A DNA stretch of 64,000 nt from contig NW_026947398.1 of the NCBI RefSeq assembly GCF_036323735.1, positions 221,825-285,824 on the forward strand, in the 5' to 3' direction. Positions 11,791 to 23,931 of this stretch are shown piece by piece; the stretch's first letter is position 1; every line of letters starts with the position of its first letter. The notes under the pieces were generated by a model, which saw only the letters and a program-made list of their open reading frames with translations, ran no database searches and was not told where the DNA came from. This DNA comes from Rattus norvegicus. Taxonomy: Eukaryota; Chordata; Mammalia; Rodentia; Muridae. The position numbers and the translations under genes are program-made.

Positions 11791-14234
11791 CAAGGGGAGG
11801 TACAACAGGCCGCATCAGACAAAGACGCCTGCAAAAGTTCTTCTCTTAAAGGTAATTTCAGTGATTTCTCATATTCCACAAATGGATTAATTCCTGCCTC
11901 TCTCCACAAGAGACTTTAATACCTTTGCCACCTGTCAAAGCAGGGCAGAGCTGTGTTCACTCAGAAAGACAGTCTAAGATGTTCCCCGTCTCCACCACAG
12001 TGTCTTAAGCAATCAGATTTCGGTTAAATGAGTTTGAAACCTGATTCTGCTGACAAAGGGAATTTCAGAAATTTCCTATTAAACAAAGAGGACTTTCAAT
12101 GTACTACACTATTAAAAATGGGTTTAAATCATCACTTATGGTCCAAGGGGTCAAAATGTAGTCACAAATCCCCAAGTGAACCTCATAAGACACATACAAG
12201 CCCAAGAAGAGAGAAACCTTTCTGCATGTACACCATTAGATCAAGGACCATTGCCAATTAGAAGGGGCTCTTTAGATTTCCACAACACACAAGATGTGGT
12301 AGAAAATTCTGAGTCTACCCAAGGGTCTCTTGTGCCTTGTGCTTATAAAAAAATGGGATGTACTGCCCTCACCATCTCCCCGAGTGCTTCCTATATCCTT
12401 ATACATCAGAGAATCATTCAAATATCCTGTACCACCCAAAAGGACCCTCCTGACTTGTCATTAGACCAGGAAGAGACAAGTTTATCACAACACACAGTCA
12501 ATGAGCCATGCAGACTCCATATTTACACAATGTATAGAGAAGAGTAAATATCCCCTTTCTCCACAGGGGACTCTAGGTCATTCTGTCCAAAAGGAGAGGC
12601 TCCAAAATTTTCCACATATACATCAGAGATGCTAGAATTTCTCAAAACTAAGCAGGATACTCTGAGGAGTACTCTATCTCATAAAGAGATTGTGGGACAA
12701 GAAACATCTACTAAAGGCATTCTTCCTACAGCCACATCTTAAGAAACGGCTTGTGGATGTGACACGTATACAAAAGATTTTCTTGGATATATTCCATCTG
12801 TAGAGAACATTATGGATCCAACCATATGTGAAAGAGTAGTGGTGGAACATAATATGCGAACACCCGTGTCTGTAGCATCCTCGACATCTGAGGAAACCAA
12901 ATCCTTGGATTCCATTTGTGCAAAAGAATGCATACGACCTCTTCAAATTTCACAGGAGGATATGGGAACTTCCTTGTCTCCCTTGTCTCCTGATCAGCCA
13001 TCTTCCCCAACTACAGAAGATGCTACACACTCTTCCAAATGTGCACAAAGGGTTTCCTGTCCTTCTTTATACCCACAAGGGGACCCAGAACATCTGCCAA
13101 ATACCTCAAAGTCTCTGGATTTTCCCTAATCTCCTGAAGGGGCCTTGGAACCTGTTTTGCCTATCAATCAGGCTAGATAAACTGACTCTTTTATACTAAA
13201 GTCTGTTTCCTCTTTTCCAGCAGAAGTAATTTTTCTTGGAACTTCCTCAATTTCAGAACAATATATAGAAACATCCTTATTTGCTCATGAGACTCTCAGA
13301 CTTCTCACATATGTCCATGATGCTTTAGGAGAGGTCAGCTCTTCAGAGGAAGCTCTAATACCTAACCCCCATTCTGACTTCAGTCAGGATTTCTCCACAT
13401 ATACACAGTACATTAAGACCTTCCTCACCTGAGGAGGATGTCTTAGGATCTACTGAGTCTGAACACCATTCTTTACAACTATCCCCATTTACCCAAGTAG
13501 ATTTATTTCACATGTTCACTCTGGGGAGAAATAGTCGACATCCTCCCTCAACCAAAGTGGACCACAGGCATCCAGTTTCTAGAAACAAAGGGTTAAGATT
13601 TTATTCTTCTCATGGAGTCTTGAAAAATTTCTCCTCTAAGGAAGACAGTTTCAACCATCCCCCTTCTGCCAAAAGGAATCTTGTGCCATCTTTTTCTGCA
13701 AAAGAGACACCAAAAGCTACAACTACTCTTCAGGTGAGTCCCACACCTTCTCCATCTGTCCAAAGGGCCTTTGGATTTTCAAAAAATGACGAAGGAAATG
13801 TGAAAAGTTACCAATCCATTCAAGGGAATGCTGGACATCCCATGTCGTCCAATGATGCTCAAAGTGATTTTTTCATTGTGCAAATTACACTTCAAAAATA
13901 CAAAAATTTTTATATTTCTAAAGGTCTGAAGGAATGTCCACATCGAAAAGAAAATCATTTGGACTTTATGCCATTAGCCTAAGTATACTAGAAAAATCAC
14001 ATGTCTTCTAAAACATCTAAAAATCAATCGGGCTCTAGCACTCTTCCTGGGAAACATTTACCATTTGCCATACAATCCCCAGGACAATTGAAATCTAAAA
14101 AGGGGTATCTACAAACTTTACCAAAAGTCTTCTTCTGCCCAAAAGTCTTAAGGATATTCAGCAACTTCTCCAAGAGCTCGGTGCACCTAGATTTTTATGA
14201 ACTAAAGTCATCTTCCCAGGGTATTTTCCAAAGA
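11791..14234 (+). pseudogene. Decayed Ser/Pro-rich repetitive coding-like region, unrecognised
   Basis: Plus-strand open stretches chain across this interval: 12028-12258, 12176-12544, 12812-13126, 13512-13979, 14001-14342. They switch frames and are separated by stops. The sequence has a loose period of roughly 45-48 bp built on words like TCTCCACAARGG / TTCTGCCCAAAGG. In protein these give repeats such as PPSAKRN, PSFSAKETP and SPSVQRA. I infer an old exon made of degenerate 15-16 residue repeats, now pseudogenised. The last frame (14001-14342) runs into the first tandem unit and ends there. I cannot name the family. Confidence 0.5.
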
Positions 14235-14480
14235 ACCACATATTTCTTCTTTTATGTTATACCAAGAAGAGGCCCAGCTTCCTTCTCTGTATCTCTGATG
14301 TCTTCATCCTATTTGTTCTCCCTCCCAAATGGCTATTTACTCTGAATTAGAGGCCAATTAGTAAACCATAGATATAAGGAAGGAATATATGAGAGGCAGT
14401 GGCTGTCAAGATGACACTTGTGATGTCACAGAAGAAGCTATGGCTCTCCAGGATACAAGGGTTTTTTTAGGCACTGCCTA

Positions 14481-14705
14481 ATGAAGAGGTCACTGAGAAC
14501 TGCCATGGCTTACCTGCTGAACAGATCTCCTTACAATGACCAGATTCAACGTTTCCCTGTCTGGGAATGTCTCCTGAGACACAGTGATAACCTTTATAAG
14601 CTACATCTCTCTAAAGCTAGAGACTTCCTCTCTGCTTCATTAGTGGTTACATGCTCTGAAAGAAGAAAGTTAGTCAGGTGCTTGGCATGGGTAAAAAATA
14701 TCTAG
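14481..14705 (+). pseudogene. Small open frame in unit 1 after CRE-like site
   Basis: A 74-codon frame contains an internal ATG in good context (GCCATGG) followed by AYLLNRSPYNDQ. Copies in other units align. Unit 2 stays open in the same frame (16650-16898) with AYLLNSFLYIDQ, while most others stop at a CTCCTGTGA where unit 1 has CTCCTGAGA. No domain is recognisable. It may be a decayed exon shared by the array or chance openness. Confidence 0.3.
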
Positions 14706-14881
14706 GAATGTGGAGAGAAGGAGATTCTTCTGGAGATTAATTTTATTCCCAGGTCCAATCCTGTGACATAATGTTCAATTCCCTAGGTGTTCTCGTTTTC
14801 CAAGTGTCAGTATTTTCCCTAGAGACCTTTAATTGAGTGACTTTTGTGCTACATTTTCTGAATGTACATTCATTGATAAGG

Positions 14882-14884
<3 letters not shown>

Positions 14885-14922
<38 letters not shown>
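14885..14922 (+). repeat. (TA)n microsatellite, internal unit position
   Basis: A pure TA run in the GGGACTATATA…TTCCTGAATGTG context of unit 1. The same unit position is expanded in unit 6 and unit 9 but not in the others. Confidence 0.95.
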
Positions 14923-14929
<7 letters not shown>

Positions 14930-16270
14930 CCTGCATGTGTACTCAAAATTTCATTTTTCCAATTCCATTTTATGCAATAAAATTGGATACAAACGGGGAC
15001 CAGATATAGAGTGAATATAACAGTGTAAATATTGTTTAGGTCCTTCAAATGATGAACTCCCAAATCCTTATTTTATCCATAAATTACCAGACATCAGTTA
15101 AGCAAAGGACAACATGGATTATAGAATGGGGTTTTGTAGTTCAATTAGACATCAGTTCTCTAATATCGACCTTCCTGTGTTCCCAGGGAAAGACTTGAGG
15201 TTTTTGGATGTTTTACCATGATTCTTTCTTCAGGACAAACATCAGTTTCAGGGTGGTGGGCAGCAAGAAGAATGGCTTGAGGTCCAGTGAAACCTCAAAT
15301 TCAATAGGTTATAAGAACAGGAGGTAGTCTATTTGAAATTGTCATTTTTGGATCCTATATACTTGACCTGGTTTCAATTCTTGACAGATTCCAATAAATA
15401 TTCCATCAAAATTCATAGTAGGAGGAGCCACCAAAAGTATATATATATTGATATACCTGGCACCAAATCTAGATATTATTGTTGAAGCTAAGAAATGCAT
15501 GCTGCCAGGAACTGAATATAGATTTTTCTTGAGAGACATAGCTAGAGCATGTCAAATACAGAAGTGAATGCTAGTGGCAAACCAGAGAACTGAAAATGGA
15601 CCTCATGTTTGTAGATGTTGAGAAATGACTACAAGAGCTGAAAAAACTTTCAACCCCATAAGAACAACAATTCAACTAAGCAGAGCTTTCTGGTACTAAA
15701 CCAATATTCAAAGACAGTGTATGGACAGACCTATGGCTCCAACTGCACAGGTAACAGATGATGGCCTTGTTGGGCCCCAATGGATGGAGAAGCCCTTGCT
15801 CCTCCCTAGGTTTGCCCCCCCAGTTCATGGGAATGTCAAGGTGCAGTAAGGGGGCTTATAGAAGTAGGTTAGTGGGACTGTTTAGGGATCTCATGGTCAG
15901 GAACCTGGGAAAGGAAATAACATTTGAATTGTAAATTTAAATATATTCAATTAGAAAAAGCAATAAAAGTTGCTTAAGAATTAAAAAAATGAGAGAAAAA
16001 AAAGAAAAGTTAACTGTCAGCCAATCAAACCTATTGACTCAGAAATCTAAAGGGTAACTGTCAGAAAAAGATAGTCTGAATAATACTAGTGGAAAGACTG
16101 AGATGATGAAGTCTCAAATAGAAGCACTTCTCTCTCCCTGATATCAGTGTCAGACACAAACTCCACTATAGGAATCCAAATCATGGAGGAGTTTACACAG
16201 CTGAGGACACAATACATGTCTTTCCATTCTTCCTTGGGACTTTTCTCTTCTAGGAAAAATTATAAAAGCC

Positions 16271-16471
16271 ATGATCTCTCAGACAACAACTGGGTCCTTT
16301 CCAACACCTGGCTTTTGGTATAAAGAAATTAATGATATAAACTTTCTGACATCAAGGAACCATAACAAGCAGGGATGTCCAGCTGTTTCTGGGAGGCTCT
16401 CAGTTCCTGATTCCAATATGTTGAAGGCTCAAATAAAGAATAACTCTTCAGCTAACCCACTCAAACCCTAA
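16271..16471 (+). pseudogene. Unit-encoded reading frame, copy from unit 1 end
   Basis: A 66-codon frame contains FPTPGFWYKEINDI and SRNHNKQG. The same frame occurs at 23720-23931 and 48329-48661, and frameshifted at 20956 and 50590. A pyrimidine-rich tract ending in TAG precedes it in most units and resembles a 3' splice site. No known domain was recognised. It is probably a decayed exon amplified with the array. Confidence 0.4.
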
Positions 16472-17243
16472 ACAGGCTCACTCAGTTTTCCAATGGACCA
16501 AGTATTTCTTCCTCTTTTATACAAATAAAGAAGGCCAGCTTCCTTCTCCCCATCACTATTCTCTTTACCCTCTTTCTTCTCCCTCCAATACGGCTGTTTA
16601 TTCTGAATTAGAGGCCAAGTAGTAAACTCTAGAGGTACTGAAGGAATATTTGATAGGCAGTTGCTGTCAGGACAACATTTGTAACATTACAAAAGAAGCT
16701 AGGACTCTCAAGGATACAAAAATTTTCAGGCAGGGCTTAATGATGATGTCACTGAGAACTGCCATGGCCTACCTGCTGAACAGCTTTCTTTACATTGACC
16801 AATTTCAAGGGTTCCCTTACAAGGAGTTTCTCCTGTGTCACAGTGGAAACCTTTACATACTCCATCTCTCTCAAGTTAAGTACTTCTCTTTGTTTCATTA
16901 GAGGTTACATGTTGTGAATGGAGAAATTTAGTCAGGGTCCTGGCATGGGTACAAAAGATCTAGGAACATGGATTGGAGGAGAATCTTCTGGATAATAATT
17001 TTATTCCTAGATACATTCCTGTGTCATACTCTTAAATTTCCTAAGTTTTCTCTGCTTCTCAAAGGCAACTATTTTTCCTGCAGCCCTTCAGTTGAATGAA
17101 TATTGATTTAAATTTTTTCTACATACCTTGATAGGGGACATTACATATATTCCTGAATGTGTACTCAAAAATTCTGTTTTCCAATTGACTTTTTGCAATG
17201 ATTATGGCAACAAAGGAGGAACAGCTATAGAGTGAATATTAAA

Positions 17244-17546
17244 TGACCCGCGCTATTGTCTTGCCAGCAAGAACGCACACGGCCACAAGGATCCTTGTGC
17301 AGGAAAGCATTTATTGCATCTTGAAGAGGAGCGGCACCGCGGCCCCAGAGAGTGTTAGTTTTTATCCCCCAAAGCAACGTGTTCCTTCCTGATTGGCTGC
17401 ATAGCCGTATTCTCATTGGAACGCCCCAGAGTGGGCAAAGACTTGGCGTGAACAAACCTTTGCGCATGCGCACTTCGTCCTTTGGGGGGGGGACAATAGC
17501 TGTACCCTGTAGTAACAGACAACAGCTGTATGGGTGGCTACCAACA
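17244..17546 (-). mobile_element. Solo ERVK-type LTR, minus strand
   Basis: On the minus strand the element starts TGTTGG and ends GGGTCA. It is 303 bp long and flanked by a perfect 6 bp duplication, ATTAAA, at 17238-17243 and 17547-17552. Six-base duplications and TG...CA ends are typical of class II (ERVK/IAP-like) LTRs. A TATA-like GGATAAAAAC (plus-strand complement near 17358-17367) and an AATAAA (complement at 17310-17315) are in the expected order. No internal viral sequence flanks it, so it is a solo LTR. Confidence 0.88.
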
Positions 17547-17947
17547 ATTAAAGTGTAAATCTTTTGTACCTTCTTCAAATGATAAACTCCAAAATTCTTA
17601 TTTTATCCAAAAATCACAAAACATCATTAAAGTAAAGGACTGCATGAACTATAGAATGTGTTTCTGTAGTCCCATTAGATATCAGTTCTCTAATATCTAC
17701 CTTCCTGTATTCCCAGGAAGAGAGTTGAGGTTTTTGGATGTTTTACCATGATACTTTCTATAGCCCAAACATAAGATTCATGAGGATGTGCAGTATGAGG
17801 AATGGCTTGAGGTCCAGTGAAACCTCAGCTTCATTAGGTTCATAAGAACAGGAGAGAGTCTATTTGGCACTGTCATTTGTGGATTCTACTTTCTTGACTT
17901 TATTTCCCAGAATCCATGCTAAAATTCCACTTAACCTCATATCTATA

Positions 17948-18000
<53 letters not shown>

Positions 18001-18067
18001 TACATATATATATATATATGTATATATATAGATAGATATAAATATAGATATATAGATATATGTAAAT

Positions 18068-18105
<38 letters not shown>
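17948..18105 (+). repeat. Compound TA / GATA / CA microsatellite at L1 junction, unit 2
   Basis: A long TA run, then GATA-like units, then a CA run (18068-18087), then TA again. It sits directly before the CAGCCACCAAAACTAG start of the L1 remnant. Confidence 0.95.
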
Positions 18106-18974
18106 CAGCCACCAAAACTAGATAAAATTGATGAAGCATAGACTTCCATGATTAGTAGAAATGGATATAGCTCTTTCTTGAGAGACACAGCTAGAGCATG
18201 TCAAATACAGAAGTGAATGGTAGTGGCAAACCAGTGAACTGAAAAAAGATCTCTTGTCCGTAGATTTTGAGAAAGGATTATAACAGCTGAAAGAGCTTTC
18301 AATCCAATAAGAAAAACAATGCCAACCAAGCAGAGGTTTCAGGTACTGTTCGAATATTCAACGATTGTACATGGATAGACCTATGGCTCCAACTGCATAT
18401 GTAGCAGAGAATGGCCTTGTACGGCACCAGTGGAAGGAGATGCCCTTGGTCTAAAAAATTGCTAAATAATAAAAAAATAAGTTAAAGATAAGAAAACTGC
18501 CATCTAATCACACACATTGACTGAGATATATAAAGGGTCACTATCAGGCAACTGGAGTCAGAGTAATACTAGAGGAAAGACTGATATGATGAATTAGAAA
18601 CACGTCTCTTTCCCAAAACCAGTATCAGACACAAACTGCACTATAGGTATCCAAATAATTAAGGAGTTTATTCTTAGCTGAGGACACATTACTTGTCTTT
18701 CACTTCTTCCTTAGGACCTTTTTCTTCTGGGCAAAAAAAATAAAAGCCATGAGCTCTAAAGGAAGAACAGTGCCCTTCCAAACACTTGACTTTTGGGATA
18801 AAGATATTAATGATATAAACTCTCTGACTTACAGGAACCACTAGAAGCTTGGAAGTCCAGATGCTTGTGACAGGCACCAAGATCCTTATATCATGTGTTG
18901 AAGGCCCATATCAATTCTATCTCTTCAACGTAACTACTCAGCTCCTACCAAGGACTCAGTGAGATTTCCCAGGG

Positions 18975-20161
18975 TCGACATATTTCTTCCTTATTTTTAT
19001 ACCAAGACAGAAGGCCATTTTCATTCTCCCCAACTCTGAGCCTTTCATCCTCTTTGATCTCACTTCCAAATTGATGCCTCCTGTGAACTAGAGGCCAATT
19101 AGTTAACCCTATAGGTACTGAAGTAATATCTGAGAGCCATTTGCAGACATGACAACACTTGTAACATCACAAGAAGCTAGGACTCTCCAGGATACAAGAG
19201 ATTTTTCATGGAGGGCCTAATGATGATATAACTGAGAACTGCCAAGGCCTACCTCTAAACAGCTTTCCTAACATTGACCAGTTTTGTGAGTGCCTTTTCC
19301 AGGAGTTTCTCCTGTGACACATGGGAAACCTTTATGTACTCCTTCTCTCTAAAGCTAGAGACTTCTCTTTGGTTCAATAGTGGTTGCATGCTCTGAATGG
19401 AGAAAGTTAGTCAGGTTCCTGGCATGGGTAGAAATGGTTTAGGAACTTGGAGTGAAGGAGATTCTTCTGGATAATATTTTTATTCCCAGGTCCATTCCTG
19501 TGATATACAGTTCAATTTTCTAGGTTTTCTGTTTTGTAAAGGCCAGTATATTCCCTATATACCTTTAGGTGAATGAATATTGTATTTCACTTTCTTATTG
19601 TACATTCCTTGATAGGGGACTTTATAAATATTCCTGAATGTGTACTCAAAAATTCTGTTTTTCTATTCCATTTTCCACAATGATTTTGGCAATGAAATAG
19701 GCTGTTGTACAGAGTGAGTATAACAGTGTAAATTCTGTGTACCTACTCAAATAATAAACTCCTAATCCTTATTTTATCCAAAGATTACCAGTCATCAATA
19801 AAGCAAATGACCACATGGACTATACATTTCGGAACTCTAGACACATTTGATATCTGTACTACACTATCTACCTTCCTGTGTTCCCGTGGCCACACTTGAA
19901 GGTTTTAGATGTGTTATCATGATTCTTTCTTAAGGCCAAATATAATAAACAGGAGCATGAGCAGGGAGATGAAAGGCTTGAAGAACAGTGAAATCTCAAC
20001 TTCAATACCTTCATAAGTACAGGAGGGATTTCTATTTGATATTTTCATTTGTAAATTCTAAATTCTTGATCTCATTGCACAGAATCCATGTAAACATTCC
20101 ACCTAACCACCTAACCAAATAGCTGTAGGAGGCAACAAAAGTATATACATACATACATACA

Positions 20162-20196
<35 letters not shown>

Positions 20197-21162
20197 CAGC
20201 CACCAAAACTAGATAAGACTGATGAAGCTAAGAAGTGTATTCTGCCAGGAAACAGATATAGATATGTCCTGAGAGACACAGCTAGAGCATGTCAAATAAA
20301 GAAGTGAATGCTAGTGGCAAAGCAGTGACTTGAAATGTACCTCTTGTTGGTAGATTCTGAGAAAGGATAATGAGAGCTGAAGGAGCTTTGATCCCCATAA
20401 GAACAACAATGCCAAAAACCAGTGATTTCTGGCACTAAACCAATATTCAAAGACTGTTATTGGACAGACCTCTGCATCCAACTGAATATGTAGCAGAGTA
20501 TAGACTTGTTGGGCACCAATGGAAGTAGAAGGCCTTGGTCTTCCCTTGGTTTGTCTCGCAGTTAAAAGAAATGTGAAGGGAGAGTGAGGTGGTTTATAGA
20601 AGAAGTGGAGAGGAACCTGTTAGGGCCCCTATGGGTGGAAACTCTTACAGGAAATAATATTTTAAATGTAAATATAGAAATTTATATGTTTAAGAAAACA
20701 AATAAAATTTGTAAAAAATAAAAAATATGAGAAATAAATGATATAATAATGGAAAGAGTGAGATGGTGAGGTCTCTACTAGAAGTCCTTCTCCCTCCCAG
20801 ATATCAGTGTCAGACACAAACTGCCCAAAGGATATATAAAGCTTGGAGGAGATTACTCTAAGCAAGGGACACAATACTTTTCCTTCCTTTCTTGCTTAGG
20901 TCCTTTTTCTTCTTGTCAAAAAGAATAAAGGCCATGTGCTCTCAGGAAAACAACAGTGCCCTTCCCATCACATGGCTTTGGAATAAAAAAAAATAATGAT
21001 ATTAACTCTCTGATTTCCAGGAACCATAAGAACAGAGAAGTCCAGATGCTTCTGAGAGGACCCCAGTTCCTGATTGCATATGTGGGAGGCTCATATCAGT
21101 GGTATCTGTCCATCAATACCAGTCAACACCTACCAAGGACTCACTGGGCTTTCCCACACACA
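18975..21162 (+). repeat. Tandem array unit 3 (~2.19 kb)
   Basis: Collinear with units 1-2. The junction microsatellite here is (ATAC)n at 20145-20190, flanked by GGCAACAAAAG on the left and CAGCCACCAAAAC on the right. The L1 3' UTR remnant is at about 20197-20720. Both CRE-like sites are degraded (TAACATCA; GATGATATAAC). A unit-type reading frame follows at 20956-21180 but is frameshifted after SRNHKNREV. Confidence 0.9.
20145..20190 (+). repeat. (ATAC)n microsatellite at L1 junction, unit 3
   Basis: About eleven ACAT/ATAC tetramers at the position occupied by (TA)n in other units. Confidence 0.95.
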
Positions 21163-22422
21163 CATATTTCTTCCATTTTTTAGACCGAGACAGAAGGGCA
21201 GCTTCCTTCTACCAATTTCTGATCTCTCCAACTTCTTTGTTCTAACTCCCAAATGGTGGTTTACTCAGACTTAGATGCCAATTACTAAACCCTAGAGGTA
21301 CTGAAGGAATATCTGAGAGGCAGATGAAGACTTGACAATACTTGAGACATTAAAGAAGAAGATAAAGCTCTCCAGGTTACAAGAGATTTTCAGGTAGGGC
21401 CTAATGATGATGTAACTGAGAACTGCCATGGCCTACTTGCTAAACAACTTTCCTTACATTGACCAGATTTGAGGGTGCCCTTTCCTGGTATGTCTCCTGA
21501 GATTCAGTGGAAACCTTTATGCACTCCATCTCTCTAAAGCTAGAGACTTTTCTTTGCTTTATTAATGGTTACATGCTTTGAATGGAAAAAGTTAGTCAAG
21601 GCTAGGAATGGGTAGAAAAGATCTTGTAACATGGAGAGGAGGAAATTCTCCTGGATATTAATTTTATTCCCAGGTACAATCTGAAAAATACAGTACAATT
21701 TTGTAGGTTTGTCTATTTCCCAAAGGCCAGTATTTTCCCTACCGACCGTCAATTGAATGAATATTGTATTTCACTTCCTTATTGTACATTAATCGATATG
21801 GGACTTTATAAATATTGCTGAATGTGTACTCAAAAATTCTGTTATCCAATTCCATTTTCTGTAATGATTTGGCAACAAATGTGGCCCAGCTATAGAATGA
21901 GTATAACAGTGTAAATATTGTGTACCTATTTGAAATGATAAACTTCCAAATCCTTATTTTTATCCCAAAATTACCAGACATCAGTACAGCAAAGGACAAC
22001 ATGGACTATGGAATTCAATGGTTCTCTAGTCCCATTTGATATCAGTTCTGCATTATCAACCTCACTGTGTTCCCGTGGCCAGACTTGAGGTTTGTGGATG
22101 TTTTACCATGATTCCTTCTTGAGGAATAATAAGATACAAGACGAAGAACAGTGAGAGGAATGACTTGACGTCCAGTGAAACCTCAACTTCAATATGTTCA
22201 TAAGAACAGGAGGGATTTGACATTGTTCTTTGTGGAATCTATATTCTTGAATTAGTTACACAGAATCCATGTGAAAATTCCCCCTACCCAAGTAGCAGAA
22301 GAATATATATATATATCCAAAACTAGATAAGATTGATGAAGCTAAGAAGTGCTTTCTGCCAGGAACCAGATATAGATATTTCCTGAGACCCAGCTAGAGC
22401 ATATTATACAGAGAACTGAATG

Positions 22423-23013
22423 TGTTCTTTTAAAAATATAAAAATAAAATAAAAAAAGTAAAATTTTGTTTTACCCTGCTAACTCTGGCACTGAAGAGTC
22501 TGAAATTCTCTGCTAGATATCTTGGGAGAAACACCACCCTGCTCCTCGGCTACCGAGTGTTTCATGCCGTCACACACTCTCCTATACTCAAACCCTCACA
22601 TAAAAAACACACAGCACAATAATCTTTGATTTAGTTGATTAGATATAGTTGCCCACTGAAACATACAACGTCGGGTACTATCCATCACTTAGGAACATTA
22701 ATAAAGACCTGTAAATACACAGAGCAGAATCTTAAATTCACCTGCCATGGCTTCTCACTCTGTTACATTCCTTTCTCTCTTTTTTTCCTCTTGTCTCTTC
22801 CTCTTCCTTCAAATATCTCTCCTGCCCATTCTTCCTTCTCCTCCATGATAACCGTCCTTCTATCCTATTCCTGCCACTCACATATACTTTACAAATTCAA
22901 TAGGGAGGTGGTTCTGGTGAATTCACCTGAGTTCTGAGTAGAGAACTATGTAGCTGACGTTGGGGTAGTGGAATTAGCATCAAACACAGATAACTTCAGG
23001 GCAAATCACAACA
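22423..23013. mobile_element. LTR-like insertion (TGT...ACA), 591 bp
   Basis: Comparison with other units places the insertion between GTGAATG and CTAGTGG of the L1 remnant. The insert begins TGTTC and ends CAACA. The flanks TGAATG and TGAACC look like a diverged 6 bp duplication. It contains an AATAAA near 22698 and a pyrimidine-rich tract at 22770-22860. I take it as a solo LTR or medium-reiterated rodent repeat. Family and strand are uncertain. Confidence 0.5.
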
Positions 23014-23719
23014 TGAACCCTAGTGGCAAACCAGTGAACTGACATCGAACTTGTTGTTGGTCGATTTTGAGAAATGATTAGAAGAGGTGAAGGTGATTTC
23101 AACCCCATAAGAGCAACAATGCCAATGAAACAGAGCTTTCTGTTAATAGACCAATATTCAAAGAATGTACATGAAGAGACCTATGGCACCGATTGCATGT
23201 GTTGCAGAAGATGGCCTTGTTGGTCAACAGTGGAAGGAGAACCCTTGGTCCTGCCTAGGTTTGACTCCCAGTTCAAGGGAATGTCAAGGGTCAGTAAGGG
23301 GGTTTATAAGAGAAGAATAAGGGGACTGGTAATGGATCTTATAATCAGGAAACTGGAAAAGTAAATAATATTTTAAATGTAAATTTAGAAATATACAATT
23401 AAAAAGCAATAAAATTTATTAAAAAATAAAAAATGAAAGTAATAAAAGAAAAGAAATCTACCAGCCAACCACACCTATTGACTCAGAATTTTAAGGGGTC
23501 ACTGTCAGGGAATGGTAGTTAGAGTATTACTTGTGGAAAGACTGAGATTATGAAGTCTCATCTATAAGCACTTCTCCGTCTCCGATATCAGTACCACACA
23601 CGAACTGCATTATTAGAATCCAATGCATGGAGGAGTTTACTCTGTGCTGAGGACACATTACTTGTCTTACCTTTCTTCCTTAGGATCTTTTCCTTCTTGG
23701 CAAAAAAATTCAGAAAAAA

Positions 23720-23931
23720 TTATAGTGCCTTTCCCAACACCTGGCTTTTGGGATAAAGATATGAATTATATAAACTATCTGACTTCCAAGTTAAATAATA
23801 AGCCGGGAAGTCCAGAAGTTTCTGAGAGGATCCCAATACCTGATTCCCATACGTGGAAGACTCAGATCAAGGCTAACTCTTCAGTGAACCTACTAAACCC
23901 CTACCCAAGACTCAAGGAGCTTTCCCATTGA
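23720..23931 (+). pseudogene. Unit-encoded reading frame, unit 4 end
   Basis: Open in the same frame as at 16271 and 48329. It shows VPFPTPGFWDKDMNY, SPEVSERIPIPDSHTWK and NPYPRLKELSH. The frame is open upstream to 23623 with no stop. It is one of the best-preserved copies. No start codon in good context lies within this copy, consistent with an internal exon. Function is unknown. Confidence 0.4.

Larger units (their letters stand above)
14235..16490 (+). repeat. Tandem array unit 1 (~2.25 kb)
   Basis: The unit starts where sequence becomes collinear with the other copies (TATTTCTTC, then TATACCAAGA near 14240-14265). Order: TATACCAAGA block; CRE-like TGATGTCA near 14421; an ATGGCTTACCTGCTGAAC start-like motif near 14503; (TA)n at 14885-14922; a flank ending in GGAGCCACCAAAAG near 15435; an L1 3' UTR remnant at about 15440-15990; then post-L1 sequence with a short reading frame (16271-16468). 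The same order recurs in every unit. Confidence 0.9.
16490..18975 (+). repeat. Tandem array unit 2 with solo LTR insertion
   Basis: Collinear with unit 1 and 2.48 kb long. Subtracting the 303 bp LTR and one 6 bp target repeat leaves about 2.17 kb. TGATGTCA sits near 16744. The L1 3' UTR remnant (about 18106-18480) lacks roughly 150 bp between its CCCTTGGTC word and the terminal TTGCTAAA word. The microsatellite before it is a compound TA/GATA/CA tract (17948-18105). Confidence 0.9.

Noticed and set aside
17225..17578. 117-codon minus-strand frame
   Set aside because: It spans the solo LTR. LTRs do not usually code and the frame crosses both insertion boundaries.
17860..18139. Minus-strand frames rich in IYIYIY
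   Set aside because: They are products of (TA)n tracts. The same applies to frames at 26556, 27138, 30521, 41511, 47337, 47431 and 49142.
22635..22937. 100-codon frame with hydrophobic segment in unit 4
   Set aside because: It lies wholly inside the LTR-like insertion and has no retroviral or cellular motif.
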